Positions 21,238-30,282 of a DNA stretch of 64,000 bases are shown here, in pieces. The stretch covers positions 90,645-154,644 of the forward strand of contig CALGVD010000136.1 in the NCBI GenBank assembly GCA_937920275.1. The letters are read 5' to 3'. Position numbers and translations under genes: made by a program. Positions within the stretch are counted from its first letter, which is position 1; each line of letters opens with the position of its first letter. This DNA is from an uncultured Pseudomonadota bacterium. GTDB lineage: Bacteria > Pseudomonadota > Gammaproteobacteria > Steroidobacterales > Steroidobacteraceae. The notes under the pieces were generated by a model, which was not told the DNA's origin, did not search any database, and saw only the letters and a list, made by a program, of their open reading frames with translations.

Positions 21238-23759
21238 CAGGGCGTGGGTGGGGGTGCCGCTGGCGCGATCGGCATGGACGAGGTCTCATCGGCCTTCGGG
21301 CCGCCCTTCTTGTCATCGACCTTGAGTTCGGCCAAGGCATCGAGCATCTGGTCGCGTCCGCCGTCGCGGCCGCGGAAGAGTTCGATGCGGCTCGGCACCG
21401 CGCGGCGCGGCGTGGCGTTGTTGCGCAGGTCGGCATCCGCGGTCAGATGGCGCGGATCGAACTCGACGCTGACCAACCGCTGCTTCTCGATGAAGAGCTT
21501 CGTGACTTCGAGCGCATCGTAGCGCCAGACCTCGGCCGGGATCACGGTCTCCCGGGTCGACCCGTCCGCGAAGGTCAGCTTGAGGGGCAAGGGCGAGACG
21601 AGGCCGCCGACATTGCGGAAATCGACGAAGTGGACATGTTCACCCGCCTTGACCGCCCGATCGAGCACGGTGAGTTCCCAGGGCTTGAGTTTCGCGCGGA
21701 AGTCGCGGTATTCGTTGCGGTCCTTGTTGGTCGGGACGAAGCGGTCGTTCTCGTCGTAAAAATCTTTGAGTTGCGGTCGGCGCTCGACACGGGTTGTGCG
21801 GCCTTCCGCGCGGTCGCGGGCGGCCGTCTCGGAGGGCGGGTATTGACCGTCCCAGGCCTGTCGCTTGAGCGGGAACTCGATGTCAGGGTCCTGGCTCGAG
21901 ACCTGGTAACTGCGGATCTCGCCGACCTCGATGTCGACATGGTCCGTGCCATAGAACCAGCCGCGCCAGAACCAGTCGAGGTCGACCGCCGAAGCGTCCT
22001 CCATGGTGCGGAAGAAATCCGCCGGTGTCGGGCGCTTGAACTTCCAACGCGTCGAATACTCGCGGAATGCGTGGTCGAACAGCTCGCGACCCATCACGAG
22101 CTCTCGGAGGACCGCGAGCGCCGCTGCGGGCTTGCTATAGGCATTGGGCCCGAACTGCACGATGGTGTCCGACTGCGTCATGATCGGCACTTGGTTCGTG
22201 GAGCGCATGTAGCCCGGGATATCGGCGAGCACATTGGTGTGATCGCCGAACGCAGGGAAACGGGCGTCCCATTCGATCTCGGCGAGATACTCGAGGAAGG
22301 TGTTCAGCCCCTCGTCCATCCAGGTCCACTGGCGCTCGTCGCTGTTGACGATCATCGGGAAATAGATGTGCCCGATCTCGTGGATGATCACGCCGATCAA
22401 GCCGTACTTGGTGCTGCGGGAATAGGTGATCTTGCCGGTCTTCTCATCCGGTGTCGGACGGTAACCGTTGAAGGTGATCATCGGATATTCCATGCCGCCC
22501 CGTTCCCAGCTGTTGACCGAGATCGCGACCGGGTAGGGGTAGGCGAAGGAATAACGCGAGTAGACCTCCATGGTGTGCACCACGGCCTCGGTCGAATATT
22601 TCGACCAGATGGGTTCGGCTTCGTTCGGGTAGAACGACATCGCCATGACCAACGGCATGGCCGAGTCCTTCTGGCGGTGGCCCATCGCGTCCCAGATGTA
22701 TTTGCGTGAGCTCGCCCAGGCGAAGTCGCGGACGTTCGCGGCCTTGAACCGCCAGGTACGCATCGCAGTGGTGCCTTCGGCCTCGTTGGCGAGCGCCTCG
22801 GCGGGGGTGACGATGAACACGGGCCGATCCGCCGACTCGGCCTGCTTCAGGCGCGCGCGCTGCGTCGGCGTCAGCACGGCATCGGGGTTCTGCAGCACGC
22901 CGGTGGAGGCGACGATGTGGTCGGCAGGCACGGTCAGTTCAACATCGTAGTCGCCGAACTCCAGGGTGAACTCGCCGCGACCCAGGAACTGCTTGTGCTG
23001 CCAACCGGTGTAGTCGGTGTAGGCCGCGAGCCTAGGGAACCACTGCGCCAGAAAATACTGGTAGGTGTCGTTCTTCGGGAAGTGCTCGTAACCGCTGCGG
23101 GCGCCGACCGGCGCCTCATCGACGATGTTGAAGGCGAAGTCGAAGCTGAACTGGACGGACTGCCCGGGTCGTAACGGCTGCGGCAGGTCGATGCGCAGCA
23201 TGGTGTCGTTGATGGTGGTCTTCAGGGCCCGTCCCGAGCTGTCGCGGATCGGCCCCATCTCATAGCCGTACTCGCGGTCCTCGAAGGCTTGGTGCCGGCG
23301 CATCGCGGCGAAGCTCAGGCTGTCGCCGGTGCCGGCGGAATCACGACGGGTACCTGCATTGGCTGCGACTTCGCTGCGGCGGGCGATCGACTCGTCGCTG
23401 AAGATGTTCTGGTCGAGCTGCAGCCAAAGATAGCTGAGCGCATCCGGTGAGCGGTTGGTGTAGGTGATCGTCTGCGTTGCGGTGATGCGGTGCCGCTGCT
23501 CGTCGAGGCGGGCCTTGATCCGATAGTCCGCGCGCTGCTGCCAATAGGCCGGTCCCGGCGCGCCTGAGGCGCTGCGGGTGGTGCCCGGGGTCGGCAGCAA
23601 GGTCTCCAATTGGGCGAACCGCTGGTCGGGGTTACCGGGCATCCCTTTTCCATTACTGGCGCCATTGTTGGCGCCGTTGTCGGCAGCCGACGCGGCAAGC
23701 GCGAGTGAGGCGAGGGCGAGGGCGAGGAGGGTGGGGATCCGGGAGAAGATGCTCATCAT
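21237..23759 (-). CDS. M1-family metallopeptidase, exported
   Basis: Zinc aminopeptidase-type protein of 840 residues. A signal peptide (FSRIPTLLALALASLALAAS) occupies the N-terminus. The zinc site is HEIGH (460-464), with the downstream Glu in WMDEGLNTFLEYLAE. In place of the GAMEN exopeptidase motif it has GGMEYPM, so substrate handling may differ from classic aminopeptidase N. The mature protein is probably periplasmic. Two in-frame ATGs sit next to each other at the start. It lies 27 bases from the divergent PQQ-type dehydrogenase and is followed by the DUF6702-like gene. Confidence 0.9.
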   Translation of the reverse strand: MMSIFSRIPTLLALALASLALAASAADNGANNGASNGKGMPGNPDQRFAQLETLLPTPGTTRSASGAPGPAYWQQRADYRIKARLDEQRHRITATQTITYTNRSPDALSYLWLQLDQNIFSDESIARRSEVAANAGTRRDSAGTGDSLSFAAMRRHQAFEDREYGYEMGPIRDSSGRALKTTINDTMLRIDLPQPLRPGQSVQFSFDFAFNIVDEAPVGARSGYEHFPKNDTYQYFLAQWFPRLAAYTDYTGWQHKQFLGRGEFTLEFGDYDVELTVPADHIVASTGVLQNPDAVLTPTQRARLKQAESADRPVFIVTPAEALANEAEGTTAMRTWRFKAANVRDFAWASSRKYIWDAMGHRQKDSAMPLVMAMSFYPNEAEPIWSKYSTEAVVHTMEVYSRYSFAYPYPVAISVNSWERGGMEYPMITFNGYRPTPDEKTGKITYSRSTKYGLIGVIIHEIGHIYFPMIVNSDERQWTWMDEGLNTFLEYLAEIEWDARFPAFGDHTNVLADIPGYMRSTNQVPIMTQSDTIVQFGPNAYSKPAAALAVLRELVMGRELFDHAFREYSTRWKFKRPTPADFFRTMEDASAVDLDWFWRGWFYGTDHVDIEVGEIRSYQVSSQDPDIEFPLKRQAWDGQYPPSETAARDRAEGRTTRVERRPQLKDFYDENDRFVPTNKDRNEYRDFRAKLKPWELTVLDRAVKAGEHVHFVDFRNVGGLVSPLPLKLTFADGSTRETVIPAEVWRYDALEVTKLFIEKQRLVSVEFDPRHLTADADLRNNATPRRAVPSRIELFRGRDGGRDQMLDALAELKVDDKKGGPKADETSSMPIAPAAPPPTP

Positions 23760-23786
23760 CCAGAGTTTAAGGCGATAATCGACCCC

Positions 23787-25022
23787 ATGGCAGTCCTTCG
23801 TCGGCGTTTCGTGCGCTATTTTGTCTACGCTGCGGTCGGGCTCGCCGTCGCGGCGATCGCTTACTTCGTCTACCTCGTGTGGGGCGGGGGCGTGGCGCTC
23901 TCGGACCGCGCGATGTTGTGGCGCATGTTGCGCGGCGGCGGCATCGAGGCGCCCGCTGAGGCGGTCGTCGCCCGGCAGTTGCGGGTCCCGCCCGGTTATA
24001 GCGTCTCGCGTTTTGCGGCCGAGCTGCCGAGTGTGCGCATGATGGCCTCAAGCGCGACGGGCGATGTCATCGTCGCCCAGCCACGCGGCGGGCTCGTCGT
24101 ACTGCTCGAGCGCGATGCCGACGGAGATGGACGGTCCGACGGTCGTCGCACGCTGTTCTCCGGGCTGGACCGCCCGAACGGTGTCGATCTGCACGACGGA
24201 TGGCTGTACATCGCCGAGGCGACCCGGATCTCCCGGGTGCGATTCGATGCGGATACCCGCGCCACGAGCGGCGCGTTGCAGCCGCTGGTCGCGGGGCTCG
24301 GTGGTGAGGGCAATCATTGGCGCAAGACGGCACGCGTCGGGCCGGATGGACGGCTCTATGTCGGGTCCGGCTCCACCTGCAACGTCTGTCTCGAGACCGA
24401 CCCACAACGGGCCACGCTCTGGGTCTACGCCGCCGACGGGTCGGCGGGCAGCGAGTACGCGACGGGTCTGCGCAACCCGACCGGGTTCGATTGGGCGCCC
24501 TGGGATGACGGATTGCATGCGACCGAGAACGGCCGCGATCTCATGGGGGACGACATCCCGCCCGATGAACTCAACCGCATCGAGCAGGGAGGCTTTTACG
24601 GCTGGCCGTTCGTACATGGGATCGACATCGTCGACCCGGAGTTCGGGGCCGGACAAACAGCGCGGATCGCCGAAGCCCGCAAACCGGTGCATGCCTTCCG
24701 CGCCCATAACGCACCGCTCGGCATGCGATTCCTGAGGAATCCCGCACACCTTGACCTTGGCGCGCGCGTCGCGTTGGTGGCGCTCCATGGCTCCTGGAAC
24801 CGCAGCGTGCCCGATGGCTATGCCGTCGTCTCGCTGCATTGGACCGAAGACGGGCGTATCGAAGAGCGCCCGTTCCTCGCGGGTTTCCGTGGCGACACCG
24901 GACTCATCGGCCGTCCGGTCGATGTGATCGAGAGTCCCGACGGCGAGGTCTATGTGTCCGACGACTACGCGGGCGTCGTCTATCGTGTCAGTCCGCCGAG
25001 GCCGCCGACGCCGAGCGGTTGA
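23787..25022 (+). CDS. PQQ-type (soluble aldose/L-sorbosone dehydrogenase-like) sugar dehydrogenase
   Basis: 411 residues with a cytoplasmic start and one transmembrane anchor (residues about 11-29). The rest is a six-bladed propeller of the soluble glucose dehydrogenase/L-sorbosone dehydrogenase superfamily. Diagnostic stretches are LDRPNGVDLHDGWLYIAE, GEGNHW, GPDGRLYVGSGSTCNVC, GLRNPTGFDWAPW, and EQGGFYGWPFVHG. The CNVC pair could form a disulfide. It would oxidise a sugar or related alcohol in the periplasm with PQQ; no pqq synthesis genes are in the window, and the substrate is unknown. It converges on the esterase gene, overlapping by 35 bases. Confidence 0.85.
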   Translation: MAVLRRRFVRYFVYAAVGLAVAAIAYFVYLVWGGGVALSDRAMLWRMLRGGGIEAPAEAVVARQLRVPPGYSVSRFAAELPSVRMMASSATGDVIVAQPRGGLVVLLERDADGDGRSDGRRTLFSGLDRPNGVDLHDGWLYIAEATRISRVRFDADTRATSGALQPLVAGLGGEGNHWRKTARVGPDGRLYVGSGSTCNVCLETDPQRATLWVYAADGSAGSEYATGLRNPTGFDWAPWDDGLHATENGRDLMGDDIPPDELNRIEQGGFYGWPFVHGIDIVDPEFGAGQTARIAEARKPVHAFRAHNAPLGMRFLRNPAHLDLGARVALVALHGSWNRSVPDGYAVVSLHWTEDGRIEERPFLAGFRGDTGLIGRPVDVIESPDGEVYVSDDYAGVVYRVSPPRPPTPSG

Positions 25023-26832
25023 GCCGCTCGCCCGGGCATTGGCCAGCGGCGAAGCGTTGGTAGGCCGTGTCCGCCCAGGCATCGCGCCGGGCTGTGAAGG
25101 TCTCGCGGAACAGTTCGCAGCGCGCCGCCACGGCGATGGGTTCGGCCTCCATCTGTCCCACGAGGCTCTCGCGTGAGACCCGCTCGTCGGTCATTCGGCT
25201 CCCGCCGTCCGCAGGCGTGTCGAACACCATCAGACGCCGTGCGTCCGACGGCTCATCCGACCAAGGCAGCCACGCGATGGCCGGATCATCGATGGCCTTA
25301 CCGGGGTCGCCCGTCCGGGCGAACTCCGCCCAGAACCGCATCATCTTTGCGCTGAGCGCAAGGCGCTCCTTCTCGTTGCGCTCGTGGAACAGGATGCCGG
25401 ACTGCGGGCCGACATCGAAGTGCCCAAGCACGAAGGGGATTTCGAGGCCGTGCGAGGCGCCGAGGATGCGTGAGAGATCGACGACACCATACGCTCGGCC
25501 TTGTTCATCCCAATCCCAGCGATAGGCGAACACCGGCGCACCGTGTCGGGAGAGCAGGCTCGCCAGATCATCGACACCGTCGGCTTTCCAAAGGGCCGAG
25601 CGATAGCGCGCGAGGCGGTCGTACGCCTCCGGGTCGCGCAGTCCGACCGGCGTACCGGCGACCGTACGCACCAGCCGTGGGTCGAATGCCATGAAGGTCT
25701 TGTTCTCGTCGCGGTTGGAGCCGACGATCATGGGGACATCGGTGTGCGTGGCGGGGTCGGCGAGCGAGTCGCGAAGCGCGCCGGCTCGATGCACCACGCC
25801 GTCCGCGAACACCGACACGAACGGATCGTAGCCCCCACGGGTGTCGCCACGGATCGCCTCGTAGGCCACCCAAGGATCCGCTTCCCGCAGAAGCGCAGCG
25901 GCTTCGACCGGCGTGAGGCGGCGCGCGAGTGCTTCCGCTGCTGCGGCATCGGCGGCTTTGCCCGACGCGACGAGCAGCCGCTGCAAGGCCGCGGTGCTGC
26001 CGCCTGGACCCTCCGGGCTCGGGGCTGGCGCGAGCCCATAGGCGTTGCTCTGCACGATCAACTTGTGGAACAGGCCCTTGGCCGACGGCGCTACCGCCAG
26101 CACCAGCGTATTGGTCGCACCCGCTGATTGGCCGAACACGGTGACATTGCCCGGATCGCCGCCGAAAGCGGCCGCGTTGCGCTGCACCCAGCGCAAGGCT
26201 TCGTGGGTATCGAGATTGCCGAAATTACCGGAACGCTCGAGCGGATCCGAAGTGGAGCCCTCCGGCGGCACGAACCAACCCATCGGCCCGAGGCGATAGT
26301 TGATCATCACGACGAGGACATCTTCGCGCGCGGCGAGGGCGCCGCCCTCCCAGACCGAGGCGGCACCGATGGTATTGCCGCCGCCGTGGATCCAGACCAT
26401 CACGGGGAGCTTCCTGCCGGCCGATTGGGTCGGCGTGAGCTTCGGCGCATAGACATTCAGGTAGAGACAGTCCTCGCTCCCTTGGCGTGATCCCGCGGGG
26501 CCGATCCCACCCAGCGGGGATCCGTACTGAAGGCAGGGCTCACCCGGCAGCAATGCACTGCGCGTCCCCGCCCATGCGGTCGGCGGGCGCGGCGCACGCC
26601 AGCGAAGGTCACCGACCGGGGGTGCGGCGAAGGGGAGTCCGAGCCAACTATGGCCGCCGAACGGGTTGGCGTAGCCGAGCACGGCGCCCGTATCGAGCGT
26701 GCGCAGTGTGTCAGGGTCCCCGGGTGCGCGGTCTTCGCGGGACGGCGGATTGCTGCAAGCCGAGAGGGTCAGGAGCGCCAACAAGGCAGCGGCGACAGAC
26801 CACGGGTGGCGCGGAAGGCTTGGCATCGTCAC
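24988..26832 (-). CDS. Type-B carboxylesterase lipoprotein
   Basis: 614-residue carboxylesterase/para-nitrobenzyl-esterase family enzyme. A lipobox LTLSACS near residues 20-26 indicates a lipid-anchored exported protein. The oxyanion-hole WIHGGG, the nucleophile elbow FGQSAGA, an acid region SNRDENKTFM and the histidine in LGASHGLEIPF are all present. GTG at 26832 is preferred because GAGGG lies 8 bases before it; an ATG six bases later is the alternative. The gene begins 38 bases after the tRNA-Leu 3' end on the same strand, with no clear terminator between. Confidence 0.9.
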   Translation of the reverse strand: MTMPSLPRHPWSVAAALLALLTLSACSNPPSREDRAPGDPDTLRTLDTGAVLGYANPFGGHSWLGLPFAAPPVGDLRWRAPRPPTAWAGTRSALLPGEPCLQYGSPLGGIGPAGSRQGSEDCLYLNVYAPKLTPTQSAGRKLPVMVWIHGGGNTIGAASVWEGGALAAREDVLVVMINYRLGPMGWFVPPEGSTSDPLERSGNFGNLDTHEALRWVQRNAAAFGGDPGNVTVFGQSAGATNTLVLAVAPSAKGLFHKLIVQSNAYGLAPAPSPEGPGGSTAALQRLLVASGKAADAAAAEALARRLTPVEAAALLREADPWVAYEAIRGDTRGGYDPFVSVFADGVVHRAGALRDSLADPATHTDVPMIVGSNRDENKTFMAFDPRLVRTVAGTPVGLRDPEAYDRLARYRSALWKADGVDDLASLLSRHGAPVFAYRWDWDEQGRAYGVVDLSRILGASHGLEIPFVLGHFDVGPQSGILFHERNEKERLALSAKMMRFWAEFARTGDPGKAIDDPAIAWLPWSDEPSDARRLMVFDTPADGGSRMTDERVSRESLVGQMEAEPIAVAARCELFRETFTARRDAWADTAYQRFAAGQCPGERLNRSASAASAD

Positions 26833-26870
26833 GTGGGGATCCCTCGATCGATAAAAACCAACGATAAAGA

Positions 26871-26957
26871 TGGTGCCCCGGGCCGGAATCGAACCAGCAC
26901 GGCCGTTAGGCCGACGGATTTTAAGTCCGTTGCGTCTACCAGTTTCGCCACCGGGGC
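26871..26957 (-). tRNA. tRNA-Leu (anticodon TAA)
   Basis: 87-base class II tRNA with acceptor GCCCCGG/CCGGGGC, a long variable arm (CGGCCTAACGGCCGT region), anticodon loop CTTAAAA with TAA at 26921-26923 (minus strand), GGTTCGATTCC T-arm and encoded ACCA. The identity matches E. coli leuZ, which follows glyW-cysT; here it is 7.2 kb away and inverted. Confidence 0.96.
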
Positions 26958-26993
26958 TCAGCCGCCTACCGACCATTCCGGCCGGTCAGCGTA

Positions 26994-27509
26994 TCACTCC
27001 TTGTCCGTGTTCAGGCGTACCCCAGCGACCGTATTCTCGGCGACCCGCAGCGCGATATCGGGGGTCCGGCCGCGCTTTTTGATGAGGACATCCTCGCCAT
27101 CGTCGACCTCGACATGGAATCGCTTGCTGTCGAGCTGCGCCTTGAGCGCATCGCGGATCGCGCGTGCGACGGCGTTTTCGCCGGTGCCCTTGACGATCGC
27201 TACCGTGACTTCCTGGTGGGCTTCGCCTTTGGGGGTGAGGTGCAGGACCACTCGGCCATCGCTGTCGGCACCACCGCTGCATTCGAGCCGCCACTTGTTC
27301 GAGTAGTCCGAGAGGTCGGGCACGATGGCATCGATGCCGGCCCCTGCCACTTTCGCGACCGCGCCGATGCCTGCACCGGCCACCGCGACGGCGCCGGTCG
27401 TGACGACGGCCGCGGCACAGCCGCTGAGCGCGACCAGGGCGGCGAGGGTCGCAAGGATCTTGACGGCACGGAAGGGCGCAACAGGGCCGGTCGAAAGAGG
27501 GTGGGTCAT
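26994..27509 (-). CDS. DUF3568-like small lipoprotein
   Basis: 171 residues. The N-terminus ends in the lipobox LVALSGCA, and a Gly/Ala/Val-rich hydrophobic stretch (AAAVVTTGAVAVAGAGIGAV) follows the lipidated cysteine. The remaining domain, with WRLECSGGADSDGRVVL and a basic LIKKRGRTPD segment, is small and mixed alpha/beta and resembles DUF3568 proteins of unknown function. ATG at 27509 is chosen because AGGA lies 9 bases before it; an ATG at 27518 is possible. It sits upstream of tRNA-Leu on the same strand and divergent from ccmA. Function not known. Confidence 0.65.
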   Translation of the reverse strand: MTHPLSTGPVAPFRAVKILATLAALVALSGCAAAVVTTGAVAVAGAGIGAVAKVAGAGIDAIVPDLSDYSNKWRLECSGGADSDGRVVLHLTPKGEAHQEVTVAIVKGTGENAVARAIRDALKAQLDSKRFHVEVDDGEDVLIKKRGRTPDIALRVAENTVAGVRLNTDKE

Positions 27510-27609
27510 GGTGGGCATTCCTAATTCAAAGGGGGGCAAAACCCTATGTTACGCTTCGCACCTCAGAACCGGTATCCGCCTGTTCCGCCCTCGACGGCCC
27601 GATAACAAA

Positions 27610-28242
27610 GTGCTTGAAGTCATCGATCTGACCCTTTGTCGCGGTGCACGCCCAGTCCTCGCCGGGCTGCACTTCGCCGTCGCACCAAGCCGCTGCCTTC
27701 AAGTACTCGGCGCCAACGGCAGCGGCAAGACCACATTGCTCCGAGCCCTGTGCGGGCTGCTTGAGATCGAGGGTGGGACGCTGCGATGGAAGGGCAGCAC
27801 GGTTGAACCACGATCGCCCGAGTTCCAGAGAGACCTCGTCTATCTCGGGCATGATCCCCCGCTCAAGGGTGACCTCAGCGTCGCCGAGAACCTGCGGTTC
27901 GCGGCTGTGATGCGCGGGGTATCCCGTGTACGACGGGGCGAGGCGGTGTCCGCCGCATTGCTTGCCGCCGACGCGTCCCGTTTCGCTGACCGTCTCGCCC
28001 GCAGCCTGTCGGCTGGGCAGCGACGCCGGGTGGCGCTCGCATTGCTGTGCCTCGCGCCTGCGCCGATCTGGTTGCTCGATGAGCCGGTGACGCACCTCGA
28101 TGCGACAGGCTTGGCCTTGGTCACCCGCTTGATCGAGGGGCATCTGCAGGGGGGCGGTCTCGTGATCGCCGCCACCCATCAAGACCTCGGCTTGCCGTCG
28201 CAGGCACGCGACGAACTTGTGCTGTCTCGCAGGGCGGCATGA
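27610..28242 (+). CDS. ccmA: Heme exporter ATP-binding protein CcmA
   Basis: ATPase of the CcmABCD complex, which releases heme-loaded CcmE during System I cytochrome c maturation. 210 residues. Walker A is GANGSGKTTLL (about residues 35-45), the ABC signature is LSAGQRRRVAL, and Walker B is IWLLDEPVTHLD. GTG at 27610 is the only sensible start after the upstream frame; the coding stop overlaps the ccmB ATG by 4 bases. First gene of the ccmABCDEFGHI operon. Confidence 0.96.
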   Translation: MLEVIDLTLCRGARPVLAGLHFAVAPSRCLQVLGANGSGKTTLLRALCGLLEIEGGTLRWKGSTVEPRSPEFQRDLVYLGHDPPLKGDLSVAENLRFAAVMRGVSRVRRGEAVSAALLAADASRFADRLARSLSAGQRRRVALALLCLAPAPIWLLDEPVTHLDATGLALVTRLIEGHLQGGGLVIAATHQDLGLPSQARDELVLSRRAA

Positions 28243-28904
28243 GCGCCTGGGCCGGCGTGCTGTGGCGCGATCTGCGGCTCGCTTTGCGTCGGCCTGGGCA
28301 AGTGGTGCATCCACTCGCGTTCTTCGCGGTCGTCGCGCTGCTGTTCACCCTCGGCTATACCCCTGAACTTGGCAAGTTGCGGCAGATCGCGCCCGGGGTG
28401 CTCTGGGTGGGGGCGCTGCTGGCCTCCCAATTGTCCTTGGACGGGCTGTTCCGAGAGGACGCCGAGGACGGGACGCTCGAGCAGATGGTGTTGTCCGGCC
28501 AGCCCCTGGCCGCCTTGGTGCTCGGCAAGACGGCCGCCCATTGGGTGATCACCGGCTTGCCGCTCACCCTGATGGCGCCGGTGGTGGGCTTCGCCTTGGG
28601 GGTCCCCGTGGCGGCGATGCCCGGCATCCTCTGCGCCTTGGCCTTGGGCACGGTAAGCTTGAGCCTGATCGGTGCGATGGGCGCATCGCTGACCCTCGGG
28701 GTCCGCCGGGGCGGGGTGCTGCTCTCTTTGCTGACGCTCCCGCTCGCAGTGCCGGTTTTGATTTTTGGCGCGCGTGCGACGGAACTCGCCATCGCCGGGG
28801 AAGGTCTCATCGGAGTCCTTTATCTGCTCGGGTCGCTCGCCGTGCTGGCCCTGACTCTCGCGCCACTGGCGGCTGCCGCCGCGGTGCGCATCGGACTGGA
28901 GTGA
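28239..28904 (+). CDS. ccmB: Heme exporter membrane protein CcmB
   Basis: Six-helix permease partner of CcmA; 221 residues, normal length. Conserved elements visible are the N-terminal WRDLRLALRRPGQ, the FREDAEDGTLEQMVLSGQPL cytoplasmic loop typical of CcmB, and a run of hydrophobic helices to the C-terminus. ATG overlaps the ccmA stop (ATGA), implying translational coupling; ccmC begins 9 bases later. Confidence 0.96.
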   Translation: MSAWAGVLWRDLRLALRRPGQVVHPLAFFAVVALLFTLGYTPELGKLRQIAPGVLWVGALLASQLSLDGLFREDAEDGTLEQMVLSGQPLAALVLGKTAAHWVITGLPLTLMAPVVGFALGVPVAAMPGILCALALGTVSLSLIGAMGASLTLGVRRGGVLLSLLTLPLAVPVLIFGARATELAIAGEGLIGVLYLLGSLAVLALTLAPLAAAAAVRIGLE

Positions 28905-28913
28905 CTTCGACGC

Positions 28914-29648
28914 ATGGACTGGACCTGGTTTCATCGCCTCGCCTCGCCGCCCCACATCTACCGAGTGGCCGGTACCCTGACGCCGTGGTTTGCATGGCCC
29001 GCGGGTCTGCTCATCGTGTCGGCGCTGTATGCCGGCCTTTTTCTGGCCCCGCCCGACTACCAGCAGGGCGAGGGCTTCAGGATGATCTACGTCCATGCCC
29101 CCTCGGCCTGGCTGTCGGTGATGATCTACGGGGTGATGGCGACCGCTGCGGCCGTGGGTCTGATCTGGCGGATGAAAGTCGCGCATGCCGCCGCGGCGAG
29201 CTGCGCCGCGATCGGCGCCTCTTTCACATTCGTCTCCCTCGTCACCGGGATGCTCTGGGGCAAGCCGATGTGGGGGACCTATTGGGTCTGGGACCCGCGT
29301 CTGACCGCGCAGCTCGTATTGCTCATCCTCTATCTCGGATACATGGCCCTGCGCTCCGGCATCGACGATCTCGGTCGTGCCGATCGTGCGAGCGCCGTCC
29401 TCGCGATCATCGGTGTGGTCAATCTGCCGATCATCCGCTATTCGGTCGAGTGGTGGAACTCGATCCACCAAGCGCCCTCGGTCATGAAGATGGAGCGGCC
29501 CTCGATGCCGTTCGATATGCTTGCGCCGCTGTTGATGATGCTGCTCGGATTCACTCTTCTGTTCGCAGCGGTCATGCTGGTGCGCATGAGGGCTGAGGTG
29601 CTGCGGCGCGAGCGTGGGGCGTCCTGGGTCAAGGAGGTGGTGTCTTGA
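28914..29648 (+). CDS. ccmC: Heme delivery protein CcmC
   Basis: Inner-membrane heme handler that presents heme to CcmE. 244 residues with six hydrophobic helices. The tryptophan-rich WWD-type motif is seen as GKPMWGTYWVWDPRLTAQ (about residues 119-136), and flanking periplasmic histidines (YVHAPSAW and WWNSIHQAPS) are placed like the heme ligands. The stop overlaps the TTG start of ccmD. Confidence 0.97.
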   Translation: MDWTWFHRLASPPHIYRVAGTLTPWFAWPAGLLIVSALYAGLFLAPPDYQQGEGFRMIYVHAPSAWLSVMIYGVMATAAAVGLIWRMKVAHAAAASCAAIGASFTFVSLVTGMLWGKPMWGTYWVWDPRLTAQLVLLILYLGYMALRSGIDDLGRADRASAVLAIIGVVNLPIIRYSVEWWNSIHQAPSVMKMERPSMPFDMLAPLLMMLLGFTLLFAAVMLVRMRAEVLRRERGASWVKEVVS

Positions 29649-29815
29649 GGGATTTCTTCGCCATGGGCGGCTATGCTGCTTTTCTTTGGCCTGCTTACGC
29701 CGTGACGTTCGCCGTCGTGGCGTGGAACATCATCGCGGCACGGCGCGCCCACCAGCAGGCGCTCGCCGAGGCGCGTCGCCGTTTCTCGGCGGATGCTGAC
29801 GGTGACGCACCATGA
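29645..29815 (+). CDS. ccmD: Heme exporter small protein CcmD
   Basis: 56-residue membrane protein needed to release holo-CcmE from the CcmABC complex. TTG at 29645 overlaps the ccmC stop by 4 bases and yields LRDFFAMGGYAAFLWPAY, the family N-terminus, followed by one transmembrane helix and a basic tail (ARRAHQQALAEARRR). An internal ATG at 29663 would start at MGGYAAF. Its stop overlaps the ccmE ATG by 4 bases. Confidence 0.93.
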   Translation: MRDFFAMGGYAAFLWPAYAVTFAVVAWNIIAARRAHQQALAEARRRFSADADGDAP

Positions 29816-30282
29816 CCCCTCGGCGGCGGCGGATCGCGCTGGTGGTCGGCATCCTCGCCGGCGTGTCGTTGGCGGCGTTGCTGGCGGCCCGCGCGTTCCA
29901 GGACAACGTCATGTTCTTCTTCGACCCGAGCCAGGTGGCTGCCGGGTCAGCGCCGCTCGATAAGCGCTTCCGTCTGGGTGGCATGGTGCGGCCGGGAACG
30001 GTCGCTCGGACCGCGGGGAGCTTGGAGATGCAGTTCGTGGTCACGGATTTCCAGCGCGATGTGCCGGTCCGATATTCGGGGGTGGTCCCGGACCTGTTCC
30101 GCGAGAACCAAGGCGTCGTCGCGCACGGCAAGCTCGGCAGCGACGGCATCTTCGTCGCCGACGAGATCCTCGCCAAGCATGACGAGAATTACATGCCGCC
30201 TGAGGTCGCGCGTGCCATCAAGGAAAAACATGGCGGCGTCATGCCGGTGAACCCTGACATCCGCAACGGTCCGCGCACATGA
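29812..30282 (+). CDS. ccmE: Periplasmic heme chaperone CcmE
   Basis: Membrane-anchored chaperone that binds heme covalently and passes it to CcmF. 156 residues: short basic N-terminus, one transmembrane helix (about residues 8-25), then an OB-fold domain. The heme-attaching histidine lies in LAKHDENYMPPEV (about residue 123), with the conserved Tyr four residues on. ATG overlaps ccmD, and the stop overlaps ccmF. Confidence 0.97.
   Translation: MTPRRRRIALVVGILAGVSLAALLAARAFQDNVMFFFDPSQVAAGSAPLDKRFRLGGMVRPGTVARTAGSLEMQFVVTDFQRDVPVRYSGVVPDLFRENQGVVAHGKLGSDGIFVADEILAKHDENYMPPEVARAIKEKHGGVMPVNPDIRNGPRT

Noticed and set aside
21447..22709. A 420-codon plus-strand frame inside the M1 peptidase gene
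   Set aside because: Antisense shadow; the peptidase frame has signal peptide and HEIGH motif.
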